This document shows positions 24,398-32,857 of a DNA stretch of 63,111 bases, piece after piece; within the stretch, counting starts at the first letter, position 1; each line of letters opens with the position of its first letter. The stretch covers positions 1 to 63,111 of the forward strand of contig JALRIN010000015.1 in the NCBI GenBank assembly GCA_023255415.1, given 5' to 3'. The notes under the pieces were generated by a model that saw nothing but the letters and a program-made list of their open reading frames with translations, made no database searches and had not been told where the DNA came from. Both the position numbers and the translations under genes were made by a program. Origin of the DNA: Cypionkella sp. Its GTDB lineage: Bacteria; Pseudomonadota; Alphaproteobacteria; Rhodobacterales; Rhodobacteraceae.

Positions 24398-24487
24398 GCC
24401 ATGGACTGCGGTGGCGCGGCGCGCGCTTTGCGCTGTTGTGGCTATAAGGATAGCGCATCACGCCCGAATGGAGCCGAATCACTTCTT

Positions 24488-24502
24488 TGGGAAATCATGG
24501 GA
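24488..24502 (+). promoter_or_regulatory. MraZ-box pair 1
   Basis: TGGGA at 24488 and again at 24498, exactly 10 bases apart. MraZ is known to bind tandem TGGGN repeats with 5-base spacers. It lies about 560 bases before mraZ. Confidence 0.5.
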
Positions 24503-24600
24503 AAAGCGCTAGCCCACGGGATGTTTCAGCGGAATTTCGCCTATTTTTACTGGATAAATTACAGGTCTTGGCGCAGTTTTCGCGCTCGGGTGAAAAAAAT

Positions 24601-24615
24601 TGGGACTGCATGGGG
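24601..24615 (+). promoter_or_regulatory. MraZ-box pair 2
   Basis: TGGGA at 24601 and TGGGG at 24611, again 10 bases apart. It lies just upstream of the AT-rich TATATAGT element (24642-24649), where it could influence a promoter. Confidence 0.5.
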
Positions 24616-24749
24616 AAAGCGTTCGATTTTTGCAGGCTCTATATATAGTGGTGTGGATGCAGTGATCACCTAGGTTTATTCAAATTTCTAGAATATCGGC
24701 CACCAGATAGTGTTTTTAGCCCTGCTTTGTCACAATATCTGGCGATGGC

Positions 24750-24794
24750 TCCCGAAAATTTCCATTGCTTCCCATGAATTCCCATGCCATTCCT
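24750..24794 (-). promoter_or_regulatory. MraZ-box array
   Basis: On the minus strand, pentamers recur every 10 bases: the plus strand reads TCCCG, TTCCA, TCCCA, TCCCA, TTCCT at 24750, 24760, 24770, 24780 and 24790. The two central units are perfect TGGGA repeats, the flanking ones degenerate. This is the array form expected of an MraZ operator, about 260-300 bases before mraZ. Confidence 0.65.
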
Positions 24795-25019
24795 TTGACC
24801 ACGGAAGGCGAGACGGTCAAAAACAACGCAGGGGCGGCGATAGACCCCGAACAAGGCGAAAAAGACAGGCTCATACAGGCACCCGCTTTCGCCTTCCGCT
24901 AGATCCGGCGCGCAAGCGAGCAGACATCTCCCCCAGGTGGTTTGCGCCGTAGGACGCCCAGCGATGGGACAGACGGCGGATCGAGCAGTGGCAGCAGCTC
25001 GATCCGCCATTTCTATTTC
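24795..25019 (+). ncRNA. UpsM-like small RNA from mraZ leader
   Basis: In Rhodobacter sphaeroides, premature termination in the mraZ 5' leader produces the small RNA UpsM, later processed by RNase E. Here a leader ends at a strong terminator (24975-25019) immediately before mraZ. The 5' end is not resolvable: a promoter at TATATAGT would give about 360 bases, one overlapping the MraZ array about 220. The listed start is only an estimate. The nearby CcsR/DUF1127 locus matches the Rhodobacter neighbourhood, which supports the call. Confidence 0.55.
24975..25019 (+). terminator. Leader terminator before mraZ
   Basis: GGCGGATCGAGC (24975-24986) and GCTCGATCCGCC (24997-25008) form a perfect 12-base stem with a 10-base loop, followed by ATTTCTATTTC. 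It ends 36 bases before the mraZ start codon, so it must be partly read through for the division cluster to be expressed. Confidence 0.85.
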
Positions 25020-25055
25020 AGACGGGGGTGACCCCGCAAAGGAGCCGGAAGGCCA

Positions 25056-25559
25056 ATGGCGAGTGAGGCGTTCAGAGGTGAGTTCTACCAAAAGGTAGAC
25101 AGCAAGGCGCGGGTCTCGATCCCGGCAGCCTTTCGCCGCATTCTGGAAGTCGAAGATCCCGCCACCGAAGATAATGCCCGCCCGCGCGTCTATATGGTCT
25201 ATGGCGGCAAATCCCGCAATTTCGTCGAGTGCTATTCGCGCGCAGGGGCCGATGCTTTGGCCGCCAAGATCGAGGCGATGGAGCTTGGCTCGCCCGCGCG
25301 CGACCGTGCGGAGCGTGATCTGATTTCGCGTTCGGTGATGATCGAGGTTGAACCCGATGGCCGCATCGTATTGCCGGCCAAGGTGCGCGCCAAAATGGGC
25401 TTTGCGCCTGAAGACAGCGGCGGCGAGGCGGCATTTGCGGGCTTTACCAATCGGTTCAAGCTGTATCGCCGCGAAGTTTATGACGCCGAAAACGAAGCCG
25501 AAGATGACGATGATGTAGATCCGCTGACCCTTGTGGGTCGTGCGATGAGGGCAGGGTAA
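25056..25559 (+). CDS. mraZ: Transcriptional regulator MraZ
   Basis: A 167-residue MraZ with two AbrB-like half-domains: the first begins FRGEFYQKVDSKARVSIPAAF, the second contains VEPDGRIVLPAKVRAKMG. MraZ binds the TGGGN repeats upstream of its own gene and regulates the division and cell-wall cluster; such repeats are present upstream. The acidic C-terminal tail (EAEDDDDVDP) is longer than in E. coli. AAAGGAG at 25038-25044 precedes the start. rsmH begins 1 base after the stop. Confidence 0.96.
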   Translation: MASEAFRGEFYQKVDSKARVSIPAAFRRILEVEDPATEDNARPRVYMVYGGKSRNFVECYSRAGADALAAKIEAMELGSPARDRAERDLISRSVMIEVEPDGRIVLPAKVRAKMGFAPEDSGGEAAFAGFTNRFKLYRREVYDAENEAEDDDDVDPLTLVGRAMRAG

Positions 25560-25560
25560 G

Positions 25561-26577
25561 ATGGCACAGACAAGCGATCAGACCATCGGTCGCGCGCCAC
25601 ATATTCCTGTGTTGTTGCGCCCTTTGTTGGCGGCTGTGGCCCCGGTGCGGGGCCTTTGGCTTGATGGCACCTTTGGCGCGGGCGGCTACACGCGCGGGCT
25701 GCTTGCAGCGGGGGCTGACTGCGTCATAGGCGTGGACCGCGATCCTTTGGCCTTGGAATTGGCTGGACCTTGGGCGGGAGAATACGGTGACCGGCTGCGT
25801 CTGGTTGCGGGCAATTTCTCAGACATGGACCGCCATGCGGGGGCTGCGCTTGACGGCGTTGTGCTGGATCTGGGCGTGTCCTCGATGCAGATTGATCTGG
25901 CCGAGCGCGGCTTTTCCTTTCAAAAAGACGGCCCGCTTGACATGCGGATGAGCCAATCGGGCGCTTCGGCTGCGGATCTGGTCAATACCGCGTCGGAAGA
26001 AACCCTGGCCAATATACTTTACCATTTCGGCGAAGAGCGCGCCTCGCGCCGCATTGCCCATGCGATTGTCGAGGCCCGCACCGCCAATCCGATCACCACA
26101 ACGCTGCGGCTGGCCGAGATCGTCTCGAAATGCCTGCCGCGCCCCAAGCCCGGGCAAAGCCATCCTGCGACCCGCAGCTTTCAGGCGCTGCGCATCGCGG
26201 TGAACGAGGAATTCGCCCAGCTTGTGCAGGGGCTTGCTGCGGCAGAGCGGGCGTTGAAACCCGGCGGTTTGCTGGCGGTCGTGACCTTTCATTCGTTGGA
26301 AGACCGCCTCGTCAAACGCTTTTTTCAGCAGGCGGCGGGCGAAGAGCCTAATGCAAACCGCTATGCTCCGGTGAAAACCGAAACCACGGCGCGCTTTACG
26401 CTGGTGACGCGCAAGGCTGTTGGCCCTGACGATGAAGAGCTGGCCGAAAACCCGCGTGCGCGTTCGGCCAAACTGCGGGTGGCGCGGCGCACCGCAGCTG
26501 CGGCCGTCGATGTCGATGCCGCCAGCTTGAACGCCCCTGATCTGCCGCAATCCTCTGGCCGAAAAGGACGTCGCTGA
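25561..26577 (+). CDS. rsmH: 16S rRNA (cytosine1402-N4)-methyltransferase
   Basis: A 338-residue RsmH (MraW), which uses SAM to methylate C1402 in the ribosomal P site. HIPVLLRPLL and DGTFGAGGYTRGLL carry the SAM-binding start of the Rossmann fold; VLDLGVSSMQIDLAERGFSF is the family signature, and TFHSLEDRLVKRFF lies near residue 245. The length is normal apart from a basic C-terminal tail. It is in tight register with mraZ and ftsL. Confidence 0.97.
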   Translation: MAQTSDQTIGRAPHIPVLLRPLLAAVAPVRGLWLDGTFGAGGYTRGLLAAGADCVIGVDRDPLALELAGPWAGEYGDRLRLVAGNFSDMDRHAGAALDGVVLDLGVSSMQIDLAERGFSFQKDGPLDMRMSQSGASAADLVNTASEETLANILYHFGEERASRRIAHAIVEARTANPITTTLRLAEIVSKCLPRPKPGQSHPATRSFQALRIAVNEEFAQLVQGLAAAERALKPGGLLAVVTFHSLEDRLVKRFFQQAAGEEPNANRYAPVKTETTARFTLVTRKAVGPDDEELAENPRARSAKLRVARRTAAAAVDVDAASLNAPDLPQSSGRKGRR

Positions 26578-26580
26578 CCG

Positions 26581-26955
26581 ATGCGCCCGCTGCTTTATGC
26601 CCTGTCTTTCCTTGCTGTGATGGCCTTGGGGTTCTGGGCCTACCGGGAAAACTATACCACCCAAGACGCCTTGGGCGAGGTATCGCAGCTGCAAGACGAA
26701 ATCGCCGATCTGCGCGACAGTCTGACTGTGCAGCGAGCCGAATGGGCCTATCTGAACCGCCCCGACCGGCTGCGCGATCTGGCGACGATCAATTTTGACC
26801 GGCTGGGCTTGCTGCCGATGGCGCCCGAGCAATTCGGCCGCGCCGCACAAATCGCCTTTCCTCCGCCGCCTCTGAGCCCCGAGCTTGATATCACAGGTGC
26901 GCAATCTGTCACGGGGGTGCTGAACGCTGATCCAGAACAGGCCGCCACGCCATGA
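26581..26955 (+). CDS. ftsL: Cell division protein FtsL
   Basis: A 124-residue bitopic membrane protein. A short N-terminal tail and one membrane span (about residues 4-21) are followed by a heptad-like segment (LGEVSQLQDEIADLRDSLTVQ, about 32-53) typical of FtsL. It should act in the FtsQBL complex that activates FtsWI. Identification rests on topology, size and position between rsmH and ftsI, because FtsL sequences are poorly conserved. It overlaps ftsI by 4 bases. Confidence 0.9.
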   Translation: MRPLLYALSFLAVMALGFWAYRENYTTQDALGEVSQLQDEIADLRDSLTVQRAEWAYLNRPDRLRDLATINFDRLGLLPMAPEQFGRAAQIAFPPPPLSPELDITGAQSVTGVLNADPEQAATP

Positions 26956-28739
26956 CCCGCATTCCCCTGCGCCCGCTTGCCCGTATTCTTGACGCCCGCA
27001 TCAAGGGCGAAAACCCCGATGCCATCGAGCGCGAGAACCTGCGGCTGCGCCATGAACAGATGCGCGACAAATCCCGTGGTCGTGCGCAGCTGCGTCTGGT
27101 GGTCTTGGCGCTGTGCTTTTTCTCGGCCTACGGGCTGATCGGGGCGCGGATGGGGATGCTGGCGGGCACCCAGCCCGTCGAGCCGCGCTCGGCCTCGACC
27201 CGCAATGACATCGAGGCCTCGCGCGCCGATATTTTGGACCGCAATGGTCGGGTGCTGGCGACCAATATGCTGACCCATGCGCTTTATGTGCAGACCCGCG
27301 ATCTGGTCGACCCCGCCCATGCAGCCCAAGAACTGGCGCGGATTTTCCCTGATCTGGATGCCAAGACCCTGCTGCGCCGCTTTACCGATGGCCGCAGCTT
27401 TTTGTGGGTGCGCCGTGTGCTGTCGCCCGAGCAGATGCAACAAGTGCATGAGATCGGCGATCCTGGCCTGTTGTTTGGCCCGCGCGAGATGCGGCTTTAC
27501 CCGAACGGCACGCTGGCGGCCCATGTCTTGGGTGGCACCAGCTTTGGGGCCGAGGGCGTTGATTCTGCTGAAGTTATAGGCACAGCCGGGATAGAGCGTT
27601 TTGAAGACAGCCGTCTGCGCGATCCGGCCCAAGCCAACAGCCCGCTTGTCACCTCGCTGGATTTGACCGTTCAAACCACGGTCGAAGAGGTGCTGCAAAC
27701 CGGCATGACCATGATGAACGCCAAGGGCGGTGCTGCGATCTTGATGGATGTCAATACTGGCGAGGTTATTAGTCTTGCCGCGTTGCCGACCTTTGACCCC
27801 AATGATCGCCCCGCCAATCCGGTTTCGGGCGACCCCAGCGACAGCCCGCTGTTCAATCGCGCGGTGCAGGGCATTTACGAACTGGGTTCGACTTTCAAGA
27901 TCTTTGCGGTCAGTCAGGCGATGGAACTTGGTCTTGTCACCCCAGAGACGCTGGTCGATGCCAATGCGCCAATGCGCTGGGGACGGTTCAAGATCAATGA
28001 ATTTGAAGGCCATAACTACGGCCCGCTGTTGTCGGTTGCCGATGTGATCGCCAAATCCTCGAACGTCGGCACCGCCCATATCGCGCTTATGATCGGCGGC
28101 GAACGGCAGCAGGCCTTTTTGCGCAGCCTTGGTTTGTTTGATGCCTCGCCGGTCGAGTTGACCGAGGCGCGCGGCGCCAAGCCGCTTTTGCCCAAGCGCT
28201 GGGCCGATATTGTCACCATCACCGCCTCTTATGGTCACGGCGTTGGCGGCAGCCCGATGAACCTTGCCGCAGCCTATGCCACAATCGCCAATGGCGGCAT
28301 CAAGGTGACGCCAACGCTGCTTAAGCGTAACAGCCCGATGCAGGGCGAGCGGATTATCAGCGAAGAAACCTCGAAACTGGCTGTCGGCATGATGCGCCGT
28401 GTGGTCACCGAAGGCACTGCCAGTTTGGCCGAAGTGCCGGGCTATTTTGTCGCTGGCAAAACCGGCACCGCGGAAAAGCCAAAACAAGGTGGCGGATATG
28501 ATCACGATCGGGTGGTCAATACCTTTGCCTGTGTGTTTCCGGCCAATAACCCAAAATATGTGTTGATCGTCACGCTGGACGAACCAACCGAGAATACTGG
28601 GCCAAAACCCCGCCGCACGGCGGGTTGGACAGCCGTTCCTGTGGCTGCCGAAGTGGTCCGTCGCACTGCACCTCTGTTGGGCCTGCGGCCGCAGGTTGAA
28701 GTCCTTGCGCCCGATGAGGTAACAGCCGTCAAGCCCTAA
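26952..28739 (+). CDS. ftsI: Septal peptidoglycan transpeptidase FtsI (PBP3)
   Basis: A 595-residue class B penicillin-binding protein that cross-links septal peptidoglycan. A membrane anchor lies near residues 46-70, the dimerisation domain follows, and the transpeptidase motifs are intact: S313-T-F-K316, SSN near 370 and K503-T-G-T. It starts with ATGA overlap into ftsL and is followed by murE after 21 bases. It works with FtsW encoded 6 kb downstream. Confidence 0.97.
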   Translation: MTRIPLRPLARILDARIKGENPDAIERENLRLRHEQMRDKSRGRAQLRLVVLALCFFSAYGLIGARMGMLAGTQPVEPRSASTRNDIEASRADILDRNGRVLATNMLTHALYVQTRDLVDPAHAAQELARIFPDLDAKTLLRRFTDGRSFLWVRRVLSPEQMQQVHEIGDPGLLFGPREMRLYPNGTLAAHVLGGTSFGAEGVDSAEVIGTAGIERFEDSRLRDPAQANSPLVTSLDLTVQTTVEEVLQTGMTMMNAKGGAAILMDVNTGEVISLAALPTFDPNDRPANPVSGDPSDSPLFNRAVQGIYELGSTFKIFAVSQAMELGLVTPETLVDANAPMRWGRFKINEFEGHNYGPLLSVADVIAKSSNVGTAHIALMIGGERQQAFLRSLGLFDASPVELTEARGAKPLLPKRWADIVTITASYGHGVGGSPMNLAAAYATIANGGIKVTPTLLKRNSPMQGERIISEETSKLAVGMMRRVVTEGTASLAEVPGYFVAGKTGTAEKPKQGGGYDHDRVVNTFACVFPANNPKYVLIVTLDEPTENTGPKPRRTAGWTAVPVAAEVVRRTAPLLGLRPQVEVLAPDEVTAVKP

Positions 28740-28760
28740 CCCCGTTCAAAGGTGCAGATC

Positions 28761-30242
28761 ATGGCAGACCGGCCAAAGACCCTTTCCGACCTTGGCCTCA
28801 CTGCCCGCGCGGGCCGCGATCCGCAGCTGCTTGGGCTGACGCTGGACAGCCGCGCTGTGCGACCAGGCTATTTGTTTGCCGCCATGCCCGGCAGCCATGT
28901 GCATGGTGCGGCCTATATCGCCAAAGCGCTGGAACTCGGGGCCGTGGCCATTCTGACCGATGCCGCAGGCGCCGCTTTGGCAGCCGAGGCGCTGGCAGGC
29001 ACGGACGCCGCTTTGGTTGTCGCATCCGACCCGCGCGAGGCCTTGGCGCGCGCAGCTGCCCTGTGGTTTGGCGCACAGCCTGCGACCATGGTTGCAGTCA
29101 CCGGAACCAATGGCAAAACCTCGGTCGCGACCTTTGCGCGGCAAATCTGGATGGCGCTGGGCAAGCCTGCGATCAACATCGGCACCACCGGGGTGGAGGG
29201 CGCCTGGAGCGCGCCCTCGTCGCACACCACGCCCGACCCGATCACTCTGCACCAGATGCTGTCGCTTGCCGCCGCCGATGGCGTGACCCATGCCGCGATG
29301 GAAGCCTCGTCGCATGGGCTGGACCAGCGCCGTCTGGACGGCGTGCGCCTGCGCGCGGCGGGTTTTACGAATTTTACTCAAGATCATCTGGATTATCACC
29401 ACACCTTTGACGCCTATTTCGCCGCCAAAGCCGCTCTGTTTGACCGGGTTTTGCCTGAAGATGGCACTGCCGTGATTAATATGAACGATCCGCGCGGCAT
29501 GGATATCGCCAATATCGCGGTGGCGCGGGGGCAAGGCCTGATTTCGGTGGGCCATGGCGAGGGCTGCGATCTGCGCATTCTGGGCCAGCGCTTTGACGCC
29601 AAGGGCCAAGATCTGCGGCTTGACTGGAAGGGCACGCCTTATCAGGTGCATCTGAACCTTGTTGGCGGATTTCAGGCGGAGAATGTCGCGCTTGCGGCCG
29701 CATTGGTGATTGCCGCAGGCAGCCCCGCGCGCGATGTGTTTCATGTGCTGCCGCAGCTGACCGGCGTGCGTGGCCGCATGCAGCTTGCGGGCACGCGTAA
29801 GAATGGCGCAAGTGTTTATGTCGATTACGCCCATACCCCCGACGCTATCGCCACCGCTTTGCGCGCCTTGCGCCCACATGTGATGGGCCGGCTGATCGTG
29901 GTGTTCGGGGCTGGTGGCGACCGCGATGCCAGCAAGCGCCCGCTGATGGGCCAAGCCGCGCGCGACAATGCCGATGTCTTGTTTGTCACCGATGATAACC
30001 CGCGTTCGGAAGACCCTGCGCTGATCCGCGCCGCGATCCTTGCCGCATGCCCCGAGGCAAATGAGGTGGGTGACCGTGCCGAAGCCATCCTTTTGGGCGT
30101 TGATGCGCTGCAGCCCGGAGACGCGCTGCTGATTGCTGGCAAGGGGCACGAGACCGGGCAAACCATTGACGGCAATATCTATCCCTTTGACGATTTGGAA
30201 CAGGCCAGCATTGCCGTGGCCGCTTTGGATGATCTGCTATGA
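28761..30242 (+). CDS. murE: UDP-MurNAc-tripeptide synthetase MurE
   Basis: A 493-residue Mur ligase that adds the third residue of the stem peptide. The ATP loop reads TGTNGKTSVATF, and DNPRSEDP is the signature for meso-diaminopimelate as substrate. I prefer the ATG at 28761 to the GTG at 28752 because AAAGG (28748-28752) is well spaced from it. It overlaps murF by 4 bases. Confidence 0.96.
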   Translation: MADRPKTLSDLGLTARAGRDPQLLGLTLDSRAVRPGYLFAAMPGSHVHGAAYIAKALELGAVAILTDAAGAALAAEALAGTDAALVVASDPREALARAAALWFGAQPATMVAVTGTNGKTSVATFARQIWMALGKPAINIGTTGVEGAWSAPSSHTTPDPITLHQMLSLAAADGVTHAAMEASSHGLDQRRLDGVRLRAAGFTNFTQDHLDYHHTFDAYFAAKAALFDRVLPEDGTAVINMNDPRGMDIANIAVARGQGLISVGHGEGCDLRILGQRFDAKGQDLRLDWKGTPYQVHLNLVGGFQAENVALAAALVIAAGSPARDVFHVLPQLTGVRGRMQLAGTRKNGASVYVDYAHTPDAIATALRALRPHVMGRLIVVFGAGGDRDASKRPLMGQAARDNADVLFVTDDNPRSEDPALIRAAILAACPEANEVGDRAEAILLGVDALQPGDALLIAGKGHETGQTIDGNIYPFDDLEQASIAVAALDDLL

Positions 30243-31690
30243 CGCTTTGGACCTCTGCCGATGCTGTAACGGCCACCGCTGGCCGCACCACTGCCGATTG
30301 GGCGGCGCAGGGTGTGTCAATCGACACCAGAACCCTGCAAAAGGGCGATCTTTTTGTGGCGTTGAAAGACATCCGTGACGGTCATGACTTTGTGGCGCTT
30401 GCCTTGGAAAAAGGCGCTGCTGCCGCGCTGGTCAGCCATATCCCCGCAGGCCTGCCCGCCGATGCGCCGCTTTTGGTGGTGCCGGATGTGCTGGTGGCAC
30501 TTGAACAGCTGGGCCGCTTTGCCCGTGCACGCAGCCGCGCGCGTGTGGTCGGGGTGACCGGATCGGTCGGCAAAACTTCGACCAAGGAAATGCTGCGGAT
30601 GATCTTGGGCGGGCAGGGCGTCACCCATGCCGCCGAAGCCAGCTATAACAATCATTGGGGCGTGCCGCTGACCCTTGCGCGCCTGCCTGCCAAGGCCGAT
30701 TTCGCGGTGATCGAGATTGGCATGAACCACCCCGGCGAGATTGCCCCCTTGGCCCGCATGGCCGCCCCCGATGTGGTGATGATCACCACAGTGGCCCCCG
30801 CGCATCTGGAAGCCTTTGCCTCGCTTGACGGCATCGCCACCGAAAAGGCCGCAATTCTTGAGGGCTTGCGTGCTGGCGGCATCGCGATCTTGCCCGCTGA
30901 TCTGCCGGTCAGCCCGATTTTGCTGGCCAAAGCCGCCGAAGTTGGCGCCAAGACCCTGACCTTTGGCGCAACAAAGGCCGATTATCAGCTGACCTCGGTG
31001 CAGATCGGCGATACGGCCACCATCGTCAAAGCCTCGCGTCACGGGGCAGGCTTTCTGTACAAAGTGCTCTCGCCCGGCCGTCATTTCGCCGCCAATGGTC
31101 TGGCCGCCTTGGCGGTGGCCGATGCGCTGGGGCTTGATCCTGTGATTGCTGCCACCGATCTTGGCCGCTGGCAGCCGCCCGCGGGGCGTGGCACGCGCGA
31201 AAAGATCCTGCTCGATCTGGTGGAAGAGACCAGCTTTGATCTGATCGACGATGCCTTTAACGCAAACCCGGCCTCGCTTGCGGCCTCGCTCGAGGTGTTG
31301 ATCGCCGCGCAGCCGCAAGACGGCGTTGGCCGTGTCGGCCATGGCCGCCGCATTGCGGTCTTGGGCGATATGCTGGAACTGGGTGCGACCGAGATCGCGC
31401 TGCACGAAGCCGTGGCCAGCCATCCGCATTTGGCCAAGATCGATGTGATCCACTGTGTCGGCCCGCGCATGAAACATCTGTGGGACATCCTGCCGAAAGC
31501 GCAGCGCGGCCAGTGGCACGCCGCGGCCCCAGACTTGGCCGCCCATGTCCGCAGCTTGGTTGATGCCGGAGACATCGTTTTGGTCAAAGGCTCAAAGGGG
31601 ATAAAAGTCAGCCTCGTCGTTGACGCCCTGCGCAAATTGGGGCAGAGCCTCGCCGCAGCGTCGAGCGACGCAAACAAGGATCAGGCGTAA
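30239..31690 (+). CDS. murF: UDP-MurNAc-tripeptide:D-Ala-D-Ala ligase MurF
   Basis: A 483-residue Mur ligase that adds D-Ala-D-Ala to complete the UDP-MurNAc-pentapeptide. An N-terminal MurF uridine-binding domain (SIDTRTLQKGDLFVAL) is followed by the ATP loop GVTGSVGKTSTKEML and the central YNNHWGVPLTL signature. Its stop shares one base with the mraY start (TAATG), so translation of the two is probably coupled. Confidence 0.96.
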   Translation: MTLWTSADAVTATAGRTTADWAAQGVSIDTRTLQKGDLFVALKDIRDGHDFVALALEKGAAAALVSHIPAGLPADAPLLVVPDVLVALEQLGRFARARSRARVVGVTGSVGKTSTKEMLRMILGGQGVTHAAEASYNNHWGVPLTLARLPAKADFAVIEIGMNHPGEIAPLARMAAPDVVMITTVAPAHLEAFASLDGIATEKAAILEGLRAGGIAILPADLPVSPILLAKAAEVGAKTLTFGATKADYQLTSVQIGDTATIVKASRHGAGFLYKVLSPGRHFAANGLAALAVADALGLDPVIAATDLGRWQPPAGRGTREKILLDLVEETSFDLIDDAFNANPASLAASLEVLIAAQPQDGVGRVGHGRRIAVLGDMLELGATEIALHEAVASHPHLAKIDVIHCVGPRMKHLWDILPKAQRGQWHAAAPDLAAHVRSLVDAGDIVLVKGSKGIKVSLVVDALRKLGQSLAAASSDANKDQA

Positions 31691-32772
31691 TGTTCTACTG
31701 GCTTACAGAATTCTCGGACGGCGGCGATATCTTCAACCTGTTCCGCTATATCACCTTTCGCGCTGGCATGGCCTTTGTCACCGCGCTGATCTTTGGATTT
31801 ATCTTTGGGCGCCCGCTGATTGATCTGTTGCGCCGCAAGCAGGGCAAGGGCCAGCCTATTCGCGACGACGGCCCGCAAAGCCATTTCGTCAAGGCCGGCA
31901 CGCCGACGATGGGCGGGTTGTTGATCCTTTCGGCGCTGATGTTTTCCACCCTGCTTTGGGCGCGGCTTGATAACCCCTATGTCTGGATCGTGGTGCTGGT
32001 GACGCTGGCCTTTGGGCTGATCGGATTTGCCGATGATTTCGCCAAGGTCAGCAAGCAAAACACCAAGGGCGTCTCGGGCAAGACCCGCATGTTGGCAGGT
32101 CTGCTGATTGCAGCGCTTGCAAGCTATGCTGCAGCTTCGTTCCATCCGCCTGCACTGACCAACCAGCTGGCGGTGCCGCTGTTCAAAAACGTGCTGATCA
32201 ACCTGTCGTATTTCTTTGTGCCCTTTGGCATGATTGTCATCGTGGGTGCTGCCAATGCGGTGAACCTGACCGACGGGCTTGACGGGCTTGCCATCATGCC
32301 GGTGATGATCGCGGCTGGCACTCTGGGCGTGATCGCCTATATCGTTGGGAACTTTAACTTTTCCGAATACCTTGGCGTGCATTTCGTGCCGGGCACGGGC
32401 GAGTTGTTGATCTTCACCTCGGCGCTGTTTGGCGCGGGCTTGGGGTTCTTGTGGTATAACGCGCCGCCCGCTGCGGTGTTCATGGGCGACACCGGCAGCC
32501 TTGCGCTGGGCGGCGCGCTGGGCGCGATTGCGGTCTGCACCAAGCACGAGATCGTTCTGGCCATCGTCGGCGGTCTGTTCGTGGTCGAAGCGTTAAGCGT
32601 GATCATCCAAGTGCTTTATTTCAAACGCACCGGCAAACGCGTCTTCCTGATGGCCCCGATCCACCACCATTTCGAGAAAAAAGGCTGGGCTGAACCGCAA
32701 ATCGTCATCCGCTTTTGGATCATCAGCCTGATCCTTGCCATGATTGGCCTTGCCACGCTGAAGGTGCGCTAA
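31690..32772 (+). CDS. mraY: Phospho-MurNAc-pentapeptide transferase MraY
   Basis: A 360-residue integral membrane enzyme that makes lipid I from UDP-MurNAc-pentapeptide and undecaprenyl phosphate. About ten membrane segments are visible. Signatures include the substrate loop GTPTMGG, FADDFAK (aspartates), NAVNLTDGLDGLA and the C-terminal MAPIHHHFEKKGW. Length is normal. It starts on the last base of murF. Confidence 0.97.
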   Translation: MFYWLTEFSDGGDIFNLFRYITFRAGMAFVTALIFGFIFGRPLIDLLRRKQGKGQPIRDDGPQSHFVKAGTPTMGGLLILSALMFSTLLWARLDNPYVWIVVLVTLAFGLIGFADDFAKVSKQNTKGVSGKTRMLAGLLIAALASYAAASFHPPALTNQLAVPLFKNVLINLSYFFVPFGMIVIVGAANAVNLTDGLDGLAIMPVMIAAGTLGVIAYIVGNFNFSEYLGVHFVPGTGELLIFTSALFGAGLGFLWYNAPPAAVFMGDTGSLALGGALGAIAVCTKHEIVLAIVGGLFVVEALSVIIQVLYFKRTGKRVFLMAPIHHHFEKKGWAEPQIVIRFWIISLILAMIGLATLKVR

Positions 32773-32857
32773 AGCCGTCGCGCCATAGCCTGTGGCCCAT
32801 TGCGGCTTGGGGTGGGTTCGGTGCAATCTGCCGCTGATCCCTTTGAAAGGCGCTGCG

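Larger units (their letters stand above)
24398..25055. other. Long mraZ upstream and leader region
   Basis: A 658-base stretch with no credible gene. It contains three MraZ-box clusters, an AT-rich segment with TATATAGT (24642-24649) that could be a -10 element, and a strong terminator hairpin 37 bases before mraZ. In Rhodobacter the 5' leader of mraZ yields the abundant small RNA UpsM; the same organisation is seen here. Confidence 0.7.

Noticed and set aside
24401..24673. 90-codon frame between mrp and mraZ
   Set aside because: No ribosome site or family resemblance; the region is better explained as mraZ regulatory sequence.
24666..25091. 141-codon minus-strand frame in the mraZ leader
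   Set aside because: It overlaps the MraZ array, the leader terminator and the mraZ start, and has no recognisable domain.
26748..28505. 585-codon open frame antisense to ftsI
   Set aside because: Long antisense frames are common in GC-rich genes; this one has no family features and is fully covered by ftsL/ftsI.
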